From: an uncultured Prevotellaceae bacterium
Lineage (GTDB): Bacteria > Bacteroidota > Bacteroidia > Bacteroidales > Bacteroidaceae
Length of the DNA: 6,351 nt
Reading direction: 5' to 3'
NCBI GenBank assembly: GCA_937893145.1
Contig: CALBJW010000005.1
Span: forward strand, 1 to 6,351
Below the pieces are notes generated by a model. That model searched no databases, had not been told where the DNA came from, and saw only the letters and a list, made by a program, of their open reading frames with translations. Both the position numbers and the translations under genes were made by a program. Every line of letters begins with the position of its first letter. Positions within the stretch are counted from its first letter, which is position 1. This document shows, piece after piece, positions 1 through 6,351 of this stretch.

Positions 1-2708
1 ACATCCGTGGTATCGGTACTATCGGTGACTCTGCACCTCTCTACGTAATCGACGGTGTTGCTGGTGGTAATCTCGATGGCATCAACCCTAACGATATCGA
101 GTCTATCGACATTTTGAAGGATGCTGCATCTGCTGCAATCTACGGTTCACGTGCTGCAAACGGTGTAATCCTTGTTACAACTCGTCAGGGTAAGCAGGGC
201 AAGATTGAGCTCACTTACAACGGTTCTATGGGTTGGGCAAACAGCTACAAGCGTCCTCAGCTTTTGAACGCTCAGCAGTACATGACTATCATGGACGAGT
301 ACACATTCAACACATCTGGTAGCAAGTTGAACTTCGCAGACTATGTTCCACAGAGCATTCTTGACAGAGTTGCTCAGGGCTGGGAAGGTACTGACTGGTG
401 GGGTGCATTCATGAACAAGAATGCTGCTCAGCAGAATCACTCTATCACTTTGACTGGTGGTTCAGACCGCTCTAAGTTCGCTATGTCTTACTCATATACT
501 GACAATGAAGGTATCATGGGTGCAGATCAGGCTTCTTACTACAAGCGTCACACTGTACGTATCAACAGCGACCATGTTCTCTTGAAGGGTAAGGATTTCG
601 ATATCATCACAATCGGTGAGAACGCATCTATCGGTTACAACAGAAGCCATGACTTGGCTGAAGATGGTATGTACTGGAGCTACATCCACTCTCTCCTTCA
701 GACTAACCCACTCGTTCCTCAGTTCAATGCTGATGGCACTAACTATACAGTCCAGGGCGAAGGTACAGGTTGGAATGTATTCTGGTTTAGTAACCCATGG
801 GAGAACCTCACAAAGGGTGGTTGGAACTCTATGGCTGAAAGCCGCAACATGAATGCTGCTGCTACAGCTTACCTCGTTATTCAGCCTATCAAGGGTCTCA
901 AGTGGCGTTCACAGTTCAACTATTCTATGAGTGGTGGCGCTTACCGCAACTTTGGTTCTCCACGTCTTCCAGACCTTCAGAACCCGGTTTCTAATTATAC
1001 TGTATCACAGAGTGCCTGGATGAGCAATAACTACTCATTTGAGAATACTCTCTCTTACGACTTCACTGTTGGAAAGAACAAGATCAGCGCATTGGTTGGT
1101 CAGAGCTTCCAGAGTTCAGGCTGGAGCTCAAACCTCAATGCTTCCAACTCTGTTGTTGACGGTCAGCAGAAGGCAACCCTCAAGGACTGGAATTCTGCTT
1201 GGCTCAAGAACTTCAGCACAGACCTCAAGAATGCATCAATCGGTGGTAACCCTAACGATGATGAGTATCTCGCTTCATACTTCGGTCGTGTAAACTGGGA
1301 CTACAACGAGACATACATGGCAACTGTTACAGTACGTGCCGATGGTTCTTCTGTGTTCAACAAGGGTAAGCGCTGGGGTGTATTCCCTTCTGTATCTGCA
1401 GGTTGGGTTCTCTCTAACGAAAGCTTCATGGAAAGCACTTCAAACTGGATGGACTTCTTCAAGATCCGTGCATCTTGGGGTCAGAACGGTAACAACCGCA
1501 TTTCTAAGTATCAGTACCTCGCTACTATCCAGCAGTCTGGTGGTAATGGAGATAGCGGTTACAAGTTCGACGATTCTATGGAGACTTCACTCAATGGTAC
1601 ACCTAACTCAGGTGCATTCGCTAACATCGTTCCTAACCCAGACCTCACTTGGGAAACTTCTGAGCAGATCGACCTTGGTTTCGATGCTCGCTTCCTTGAC
1701 AGCCGTTTGGGCATAAACTTCGACTGGTATAAGAAGACTACTAAGGACTGGTTGATCACAGGTCCACGTATCGCTATCCAGGGTACTAACCCAGCTGCAA
1801 TCAATGGTGGTGACGTTGAGAACACAGGTATTGAAGTTGCTGTTACTTGGAACGACCGCATCGGTAAGGACTTCCGTTACAACATCGGTGTAAACTTCGC
1901 AACAAACAAGAATAAGGTAACTCGTATCGCTAACGAGAACGGTTATATCAACGGTAATGCATCTATCCTTTCTCAGGGTACAGACTACATCTACCGTGCT
2001 GAGGTAGGCAAGCCAATCGGTTATTTCCGCGGTATGTCTTACAGCGGTATCTGGCAGAACCAGGATGAGATCGCAGCAGCTCGCGCAGCTGGTAAGGCTG
2101 TTCTTGAAGATGCACAGCCTGGTGATCCTATCTGGGATGACTTCAATGGTGATGGTCAGATCGTATATGGTGATGGCGCAGACAGCGATAAGCACGAGAT
2201 CGGTAACCCTAACCCAGACGTAACTCTCGGTATCAACCTCGGATTCCAGTATAAGGGCTTTGACTTCGCAGTTAACGGTGCAGGTGCATTCGGTCAGCAG
2301 ATCATGCGTTCTTACCGTTCATACGGTGATAACCCATACCAGAACTACGACACAACAATCTTGAACCGTTGGCATGGTGAGGGTACTTCAAACACTGATC
2401 CTCGTATCATGGGTACAGGTCACCCAAATACAATCTGGGTATCTACACGCTACATGGAGAATGCTGACTACTTCAAGATCAAGGCTGTAACTCTCGGTTA
2501 CGATATCAAGTCTATCTGGAAGTCTTGTCCACTTTCACAGCTCCGTTTCTATGTTCAGGCTTCTAACCTCTACACATTCACAGGCTACACTGGTCTCGAT
2601 CCAGAAGTTGGTAATGCTGGTGGTGGTGACAGCTGGGCATCTGGTATTGACCTTGGTTTGTACCCTCCTTCACGTACTTGGACTGTTGGTGCAAGCATTA
2701 AATTCTAA
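1..2708 (+). CDS. SusC/RagA-family TonB-dependent outer-membrane transporter (5' partial)
   Basis: This is the beta-barrel importer of a SusCD complex, which takes glycan fragments across the outer membrane using TonB energy. The frame is open from the window edge (first whole codon at base 3) to TAA at 2706-2708, giving 901 residues. Family members are usually about 1,000-1,100 residues, so the signal peptide, carboxypeptidase-regulatory-like domain and first part of the plug lie upstream. Visible plug motifs are PLYVIDG (nt 36-56), INPNDIESIDILKDA and AAIYGSRAANGVILVTT. Barrel signatures include RADGSSVF (from nt 1335), FPSVSAGW, FKIRASWGQNGN and TWETSEQIDLGFD. An EF-hand-like loop DFNGDGQIVYGD lies at nt 2139-2174, just before IGNPNPD. 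The protein ends YPPSRTWTVGASIKF, with the terminal Phe typical of BAM-inserted barrels. No frameshift or internal stop is seen. A TTG at 114 is an internal Leu codon, not a start. The partner SusD follows after 15 nt. The family is certain; the substrate is unknown. Confidence 0.97.
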   Translation, partial: IRGIGTIGDSAPLYVIDGVAGGNLDGINPNDIESIDILKDAASAAIYGSRAANGVILVTTRQGKQGKIELTYNGSMGWANSYKRPQLLNAQQYMTIMDEYTFNTSGSKLNFADYVPQSILDRVAQGWEGTDWWGAFMNKNAAQQNHSITLTGGSDRSKFAMSYSYTDNEGIMGADQASYYKRHTVRINSDHVLLKGKDFDIITIGENASIGYNRSHDLAEDGMYWSYIHSLLQTNPLVPQFNADGTNYTVQGEGTGWNVFWFSNPWENLTKGGWNSMAESRNMNAAATAYLVIQPIKGLKWRSQFNYSMSGGAYRNFGSPRLPDLQNPVSNYTVSQSAWMSNNYSFENTLSYDFTVGKNKISALVGQSFQSSGWSSNLNASNSVVDGQQKATLKDWNSAWLKNFSTDLKNASIGGNPNDDEYLASYFGRVNWDYNETYMATVTVRADGSSVFNKGKRWGVFPSVSAGWVLSNESFMESTSNWMDFFKIRASWGQNGNNRISKYQYLATIQQSGGNGDSGYKFDDSMETSLNGTPNSGAFANIVPNPDLTWETSEQIDLGFDARFLDSRLGINFDWYKKTTKDWLITGPRIAIQGTNPAAINGGDVENTGIEVAVTWNDRIGKDFRYNIGVNFATNKNKVTRIANENGYINGNASILSQGTDYIYRAEVGKPIGYFRGMSYSGIWQNQDEIAAARAAGKAVLEDAQPGDPIWDDFNGDGQIVYGDGADSDKHEIGNPNPDVTLGINLGFQYKGFDFAVNGAGAFGQQIMRSYRSYGDNPYQNYDTTILNRWHGEGTSNTDPRIMGTGHPNTIWVSTRYMENADYFKIKAVTLGYDIKSIWKSCPLSQLRFYVQASNLYTFTGYTGLDPEVGNAGGGDSWASGIDLGLYPPSRTWTVGASIKF

Positions 2709-2723
2709 TTCGCTAATAAAGAT

Positions 2724-4688
2724 ATGAAGAAATATATTTTATCAACAGCAGCTGCTGTATTGACAGCAGTTTCGTTCACTGCCTGTGATGACATGTTGGA
2801 CACAGATCCACGTGTTACAGATGCAACTCAAGCTACATTCCCAGGCAAAATTGCAGATGTTGAGGCATTGAATGCTGCTACCTACTCTATCATGTGTACA
2901 ATGGGTGGTGGTGATGCCGATACACAGAATATCTGGTACTGGTGGGAAGTTATGTCAGATAACTGCTATGGTTCTGGAGGTCTTCAGGATAACAAGATCA
3001 AGGCTCTCCATCACCTTACTATGACAGAAGTCAACCAGTATGAGACTCCATTCGTTCTTCTCTATGGTGGTATCAATCGTGCAAACAATATGATTGAGAC
3101 TATCGACAATGTAGATTGGAAGGGTGATAATGTTAAGCGTAACCAGCTCCTTGGTGAGGCTTACTTCATGCGTGGTCTTTATACACTCTGGCTCACACAG
3201 ATGTTCGGTGATGTGCCATTGATCACTTCTACTACTATCACTCCAGAAATGGAGGAACAGGCTGATGCAGAAACTGTTATCTATCCACAGATCTTCTCTG
3301 ACTTCTATTCAGGTATCAACCTCATGGGTCCAGACAAGAAGTCTGGTCACGCTAACAAGTATGTTGCTGAGGCATTCCTCGCTCGTGCTTATATGTTCTG
3401 GGCAGGTTTCTACAAGAAAGCAACTGATTTGGCTACAGCTTCAGTTGAAGAAGTTACACTCGTTGCTCAGGAAGGTTGTGCTGAGGGTACTAAGCTTTCA
3501 AAGAGCTATGTATCAGGTGGCTTGCTGAATATTGTTGAACAGGGTGGCTATAAGCTTCTCAAAGACTATCGCTCACTCTGGCAGTACTCTAACAGCTATG
3601 TATGGAAAGAGACTCACGATCAGGCTCTTGACTCACTCGGCGTAGAAGAGGTAAAGGATCTTCAGAACTGGCGTAAATATGGCAGCAAGGAAGGTACTCA
3701 CGGTTACAAGTTCATAGCCGACATGGATCCTAACGATTGTTTCGATATGCCAGGCATGGGTAACGGTAACCCAGAAGAACTCTTCCAGGTTCAGTTCATG
3801 AATGCTTCACGTTGGGGTATTGGTAATGATGGTGGTATCTATTCTTCTGACCGTATGTACTGTAACTACCTCTCTTGTTTCTGGGCTCTCCGTGTAAACG
3901 GCCACAACGGTGATCGTTCTTACACATATCCATTCACACAGGGTTGGGGTCAGGGTACTCCTTCAAGCAACATCTGGGATGACTGGACAAGAGCTGAAAA
4001 TGAAGGTAACTACACAGATATTCGTAAGCTCGGTTCTTTGATTGATGGTGTTTCTGCTGACAAGGAAATCGACTATGATTTCGTAAAGGACTGCTGCGAG
4101 GCTTCTGGTTATGGTGTTAAGAAGTACAACGGTGTTACAACAGACAACGAGACAGGTGACCGCTCATGGTGGTACACTGCAGCTGGTGAAGGTTGGACTA
4201 ACACACTTGGTGACAATGCCCTTCAGGGTAGTCACTTCGAGGATTTCTATCTCATGCGTTATGCAGACGTTCTTCTCATGCTTTCTGAGTTTACTGGTGA
4301 TGCTCAGTACATGAATCAGGTTCAGCGTCGTGCTGGTGTTCCAGAGACACCTTACTCTCTCAAGCAGATTCAGGATGAACGTCGTTTTGAGTTAGCATTC
4401 GAAGGTGTCCGCTTCAACGACATGCGTCGTTGGACAGGTAAGGACGTAAAGGGTGGTTATGCATCTAAGGCTCTTCAGGCACAGGCTGGTAAGCTTATGG
4501 TTTGCAATGGTGACGTTGCCAACAAGCGTACAATGGAGCACATGACATGTTCTTGGACTGAGCGTTACGAGGAAACTAACGGATTCCTCATGAAGCCACA
4601 GTCTCAGATCACTCTTATGAATGGTAAGCTTGTACAGAACCCAGGTTGGGATGGTTCTTCAAAGACTCAGTACAAGACTCTTTATTAA
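2724..4688 (+). CDS. SusD/RagB-family nutrient-binding surface lipoprotein
   Basis: This is the ligand-binding lid that sits on the SusC barrel at the cell surface. It has 654 residues, somewhat long for a family usually around 500-650. The N-terminus is a lipoprotein signal peptide with lipobox FTAC and lipidated Cys21. CDDMLD follows, and acidic residues after Cys fit a Bacteroidota surface-export signal. TPR-like helices of the SusD fold show as NRANNMIE (118-125), GEAYFMRGLY (144-153), FGDVP (161-165) and AEAFLARAYMFW (215-226). The C-terminal SusD signature is YLMRYADVLLM (from 509), ERRFELAFEGVRFNDMRRW (552-570) and QNPGW (638-642). Aromatic clusters, WYWW at 71-74 and several Trp in the 260-500 region, are candidate glycan contacts by inference. 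The ATG at 2724 is chosen because it opens the signal peptide. Its upstream is A/T-rich without a Shine-Dalgarno, usual for this phylum. It lies 15 nt after susC and should be co-transcribed and co-translated with it. Confidence 0.97.
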   Translation: MKKYILSTAAAVLTAVSFTACDDMLDTDPRVTDATQATFPGKIADVEALNAATYSIMCTMGGGDADTQNIWYWWEVMSDNCYGSGGLQDNKIKALHHLTMTEVNQYETPFVLLYGGINRANNMIETIDNVDWKGDNVKRNQLLGEAYFMRGLYTLWLTQMFGDVPLITSTTITPEMEEQADAETVIYPQIFSDFYSGINLMGPDKKSGHANKYVAEAFLARAYMFWAGFYKKATDLATASVEEVTLVAQEGCAEGTKLSKSYVSGGLLNIVEQGGYKLLKDYRSLWQYSNSYVWKETHDQALDSLGVEEVKDLQNWRKYGSKEGTHGYKFIADMDPNDCFDMPGMGNGNPEELFQVQFMNASRWGIGNDGGIYSSDRMYCNYLSCFWALRVNGHNGDRSYTYPFTQGWGQGTPSSNIWDDWTRAENEGNYTDIRKLGSLIDGVSADKEIDYDFVKDCCEASGYGVKKYNGVTTDNETGDRSWWYTAAGEGWTNTLGDNALQGSHFEDFYLMRYADVLLMLSEFTGDAQYMNQVQRRAGVPETPYSLKQIQDERRFELAFEGVRFNDMRRWTGKDVKGGYASKALQAQAGKLMVCNGDVANKRTMEHMTCSWTERYEETNGFLMKPQSQITLMNGKLVQNPGWDGSSKTQYKTLY

Positions 4689-4711
4689 AATTTCAATTTA
4701 GTTAATATTAT

Positions 4712-5449
4712 ATGAAAAAGATATTTTCACTTCTCGCTGCAGTATGTGCGCTCGTAGCATGTGATCCTGTTTCGGAGAACATCAGCAATGGCGGACACAT
4801 CACAGCAGAAGAGCTCGCTGCAAAGAGTAGCGTTACTTTGTCTGGTAATGTTGTGAGCTGTACAACATCAGCTCCAGTAAATGCAAAGTGGACTATCGCT
4901 GGCAAGGATTTCTTGGGAAATTATGCATGGAAGAAGCTCAAGTTGGGTGATCAGACAATCACACTCACAGGTCTTTGTGCAGATGGTACAATTGTTACAG
5001 CCGACTATCCTGTTTCTGTTCAGCAGATTACTGATCCACTTGAGAAGTATTATATTTTCCAGAGCGATCCAAGCAACCCATACGTAATCCCTGCTAATGG
5101 CGATGCAGCTTTCGGACGATTCAGCGACAATGAGGGTAAGGGCCTTCCTTATCTTACTGATGATGTATACTTCGGTAAGAAAACTTTGGTTTTCGACCTC
5201 GTTGCTGAGCCAGGCGATGGTGGTATCTGGGGTGAGCCTGCAGGTCCTGCAATGTTCCGTATCATGACTGGTTGGTGGGATCCTGTCTTCGCTGATGAAG
5301 TTGAGGTTCCTACTGGAGCTGGTTTGTGGGAGCTTCCACTCACTGACGACATCGCTGCTGCATGTGCACAGGGTGGTGGTTCTCGTGACCTTACTCTCTT
5401 GCTTCGTCGTGGTACTGTTACTATCAACAGCATTTACTATGAGGAATAA
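4712..5449 (+). CDS. SusE-position lipoprotein, probable surface glycan-binding protein (PKD-like plus C-terminal beta-sandwich)
   Basis: The product is a 245-residue lipoprotein, third gene of the SusCD operon, 23 nt after susD. Its signal peptide has lipobox LVAC with lipidated Cys17, followed by DPVSEN. Residues about 39-106 look like a PKD/Ig-type beta domain, with short alternating strands such as VNAKWTIAGK and QTITLTGLCADGTIV ending in YPVSVQQI. After a linker (ITDPLEKYYIF), residues about 112-245 look like a carbohydrate-binding-module-type beta-sandwich. It contains DDVYFGKKTLVFDL, FRIMTGWW (Trp188-Trp189), WELPL and the closing strand pair LTLLLRRGTVTINSIYYEE (227-245). Known SusE/F-type proteins in this position bind glycan and hold it near the transporter, and I infer the same role here. 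It is not homologous in any obvious way to B. thetaiotaomicron SusE or SusF, and no catalytic motif is seen. The ATG at 4712 starts the signal peptide and has only A/T-rich sequence upstream. A strong terminator follows 25 nt after the stop. The lipoprotein call is firm; the binding role is likely; the ligand is unknown. Confidence 0.85.
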   Translation: MKKIFSLLAAVCALVACDPVSENISNGGHITAEELAAKSSVTLSGNVVSCTTSAPVNAKWTIAGKDFLGNYAWKKLKLGDQTITLTGLCADGTIVTADYPVSVQQITDPLEKYYIFQSDPSNPYVIPANGDAAFGRFSDNEGKGLPYLTDDVYFGKKTLVFDLVAEPGDGGIWGEPAGPAMFRIMTGWWDPVFADEVEVPTGAGLWELPLTDDIAAACAQGGGSRDLTLLLRRGTVTINSIYYEE

Positions 5450-5474
5450 TATTCCTTATAATATGTAAAATATC

Positions 5475-5508
5475 GGGCTGGCTCAGTCAAATGAGTCAGC
5501 CCTTTTTT
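5475..5508 (+). terminator. Intrinsic terminator ending the susCD-lipoprotein operon
   Basis: An 11-bp stem pairs GGGCTGGCTCA (5475-5485) with TGAGTCAGCCC (5492-5502). It has one G-T wobble and a 6-nt loop (GTCAAA), and a run of six T follows at 5503-5508. It starts 25 nt after the stop codon of the third gene. The stem is GC-rich in an otherwise A/T-rich gap, so it is well supported as a Rho-independent terminator. The next start codon lies only 10 nt beyond the T-run. Confidence 0.92.
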
Positions 5509-5518
5509 ATTCGTAAAA

Positions 5519-6351
5519 ATGTTTACAAAAAGCAAAGTCTCAAACATCGCTCTTTACACGAGTCTTTTGGGATTCACGGTATTTGTTCTCTATATATTAT
5601 ATATTAATAAGGAGGTATTCTATACGGCACAGGAACGTTCTGAATTTCTTGTCGGATCTTCATTCCTGCACACACTCCTTTCAAAACCATTTGGTTTGAT
5701 TCAATATATAGGGGCATGGCTCACACAGTTCTTTTATAAGCCGTTTGTTGGCTCAAGCATACTGTTGATAATCTGGACTCTGTCTTTCTTCATTGGCACC
5801 AAGGCATTTCGTTTGCAGGAAAATGCAGTAGCACTTATGCTTTTGCCGATAGCTTGCCTTCTTACGTCAGTTGTCGATCTCGGTTATTGGATATACATAT
5901 TTAGAATCAAAGGCTATTGGTTCTCTCAATCTGTGGGATTCCTAATAATGCTTATACTCTTGTGGACTGCTCGTTGTACGCCTCGCAAGTGGCATCTTGT
6001 CTGGTATATCCTTGCAGTTTGCAGCTATCCTGTACTTGGGTGGTTCGCTTTGCTTTTTATACTTTGCCTTGTCTTTACCGAAAAAACTTCCTGGCCTGAA
6101 CTTGTTGGCATAGTTTTGCTTTTATTAACAGCCAATATTTGGAGAACTCTGCTATATTCTGACCAGAGCTTCAACTCTGTGATGCTGGCAGGGTTACCAA
6201 TCTTTGAAACTCCAACAAACAAGAGTGAATATCTTACTTATCCATTCTGGGTGCTTGGCTTTGTCTCGGTTCTTATTTCGTTATTCAACCGTTATCTCAA
6301 CAAATGGTTCGTGCCTGTATTGTGTGCGATTGCAGGAGTTGTCTTTACCTG
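5519..6351 (+). CDS. Polytopic inner-membrane protein of unknown function, DUF6057-like (3' partial)
   Basis: An ATG at 5519 opens a frame that runs without a stop to the window edge: 277 complete codons, the rest missing. The nearest upstream in-frame codon of note is a stop (TGA, 5492-5494), and no earlier ATG exists, so this start is well placed. No Shine-Dalgarno is present; the leader is TTCGTAAAA. The protein is very hydrophobic. I see about seven or eight membrane segments, near residues 10-29, 77-95, 102-122, 133-150, 159-186, 192-207, 241-257 and 264-277. Conserved-looking stretches include SKPFGLIQYIGAWLTQFFY, LLPIACLLTSVVDLGYWIY and CSYPVLGWFALLF. From memory this resembles a Bacteroidales family named DUF6057; no search was possible and no function is known. 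It uses rare-type codons (many ATA Ile, TTT, AAA, AGA) unlike the operon before it, suggesting lower expression. It is probably not part of the glycan-uptake operon, because the terminator lies between them. Confidence 0.85.
   Translation, partial: MFTKSKVSNIALYTSLLGFTVFVLYILYINKEVFYTAQERSEFLVGSSFLHTLLSKPFGLIQYIGAWLTQFFYKPFVGSSILLIIWTLSFFIGTKAFRLQENAVALMLLPIACLLTSVVDLGYWIYIFRIKGYWFSQSVGFLIMLILLWTARCTPRKWHLVWYILAVCSYPVLGWFALLFILCLVFTEKTSWPELVGIVLLLLTANIWRTLLYSDQSFNSVMLAGLPIFETPTNKSEYLTYPFWVLGFVSVLISLFNRYLNKWFVPVLCAIAGVVFT

Noticed and set aside
114..116. TTG that could be read as the start of the transporter
   Set aside because: The conserved plug sequence continues in frame upstream (PLYVIDG at 36-56), so the TTG is an internal Leu codon and the gene begins outside the window.
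1608..2195. 195-codon open frame on the - strand inside susC
   Set aside because: It lies wholly opposite a strongly conserved barrel coding region, has no recognisable motif, and is explained by the codon pattern of the real gene. The other shorter frames opposite or overlapping the four genes were rejected for the same reason.
2706..2726. susC and susD in the same reading frame, separated by one TAA and five codons, which might suggest a split fusion gene
   Set aside because: susD has its own ATG and a clear lipoprotein signal peptide, and susC ends at the normal barrel C-terminus with terminal Phe. They are two normal genes.
5433..5462. TTTACT and TATAAT with 18-nt spacing, resembling a sigma-70 promoter
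   Set aside because: The primary sigma factor of Bacteroidota uses a different -33/-7 consensus (TTTG and TAnnTTTG). The match is partly coding and in A/T-rich sequence, and a transcript from it would run straight into the terminator.
5608..5616. TAAGGAGGT, a perfect 9-nt anti-Shine-Dalgarno match inside the membrane-protein gene
   Set aside because: No ATG, GTG or TTG lies at a usable distance downstream. The bases encode part of INKEVF just after the first membrane helix, and Bacteroidota make little use of such sites. Treated as chance.

Overview
The window is most likely from a gut-type Bacteroidota genome, probably Prevotella/Segatella or a close Bacteroidales relative. Four things support this: a SusC/SusD pair, lipoprotein signal peptides with acidic residues after the lipidated cysteine, A/T-rich start regions without Shine-Dalgarno sequences, and moderate GC content. 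The genus is inferred from protein style and was not tested.

Layout, all on the + strand. (1) Bases 1-2708: the 3' nine-tenths or so of a SusC-family TonB-dependent outer-membrane transporter. The signal peptide, carboxypeptidase-regulatory-like domain and first part of the plug lie upstream of the window. (2) Bases 2724-4688: a complete SusD/RagB-family surface lipoprotein. (3) Bases 4712-5449: a complete small lipoprotein in the SusE-like position, read here as a PKD-like spacer followed by a C-terminal carbohydrate-binding-type beta-sandwich. (4) Bases 5475-5508: a strong intrinsic terminator that closes this transcription unit. (5) Base 5519 to the window end: the start of a polytopic inner-membrane protein that resembles the uncharacterised DUF6057 family. 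It starts only 10 nt after the terminator T-run and has clearly different codon use.

Genes 1-3 form a tight operon with gaps of 15 and 23 nt, the glycan-uptake core of a polysaccharide utilization locus. SusC is the TonB-driven barrel, SusD the hinged ligand-binding lid, and the third lipoprotein probably an accessory surface glycan-binding protein. No glycoside hydrolase, lyase, hybrid two-component sensor, SusR-like regulator or sigma/anti-sigma pair is visible, so the substrate and the regulator cannot be named from this window. The codon choice of genes 1-3 looks like that of highly expressed genes.

I see no RNA gene, CRISPR array, insertion sequence or long repeat, and no stretch over 300 bases without a gene. 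I found no sign of a wholly new system. The points most worth a second look are the accessory glycan-binding lipoprotein, the terminator/start overlap at 5475-5521, and the uncharacterised membrane protein.
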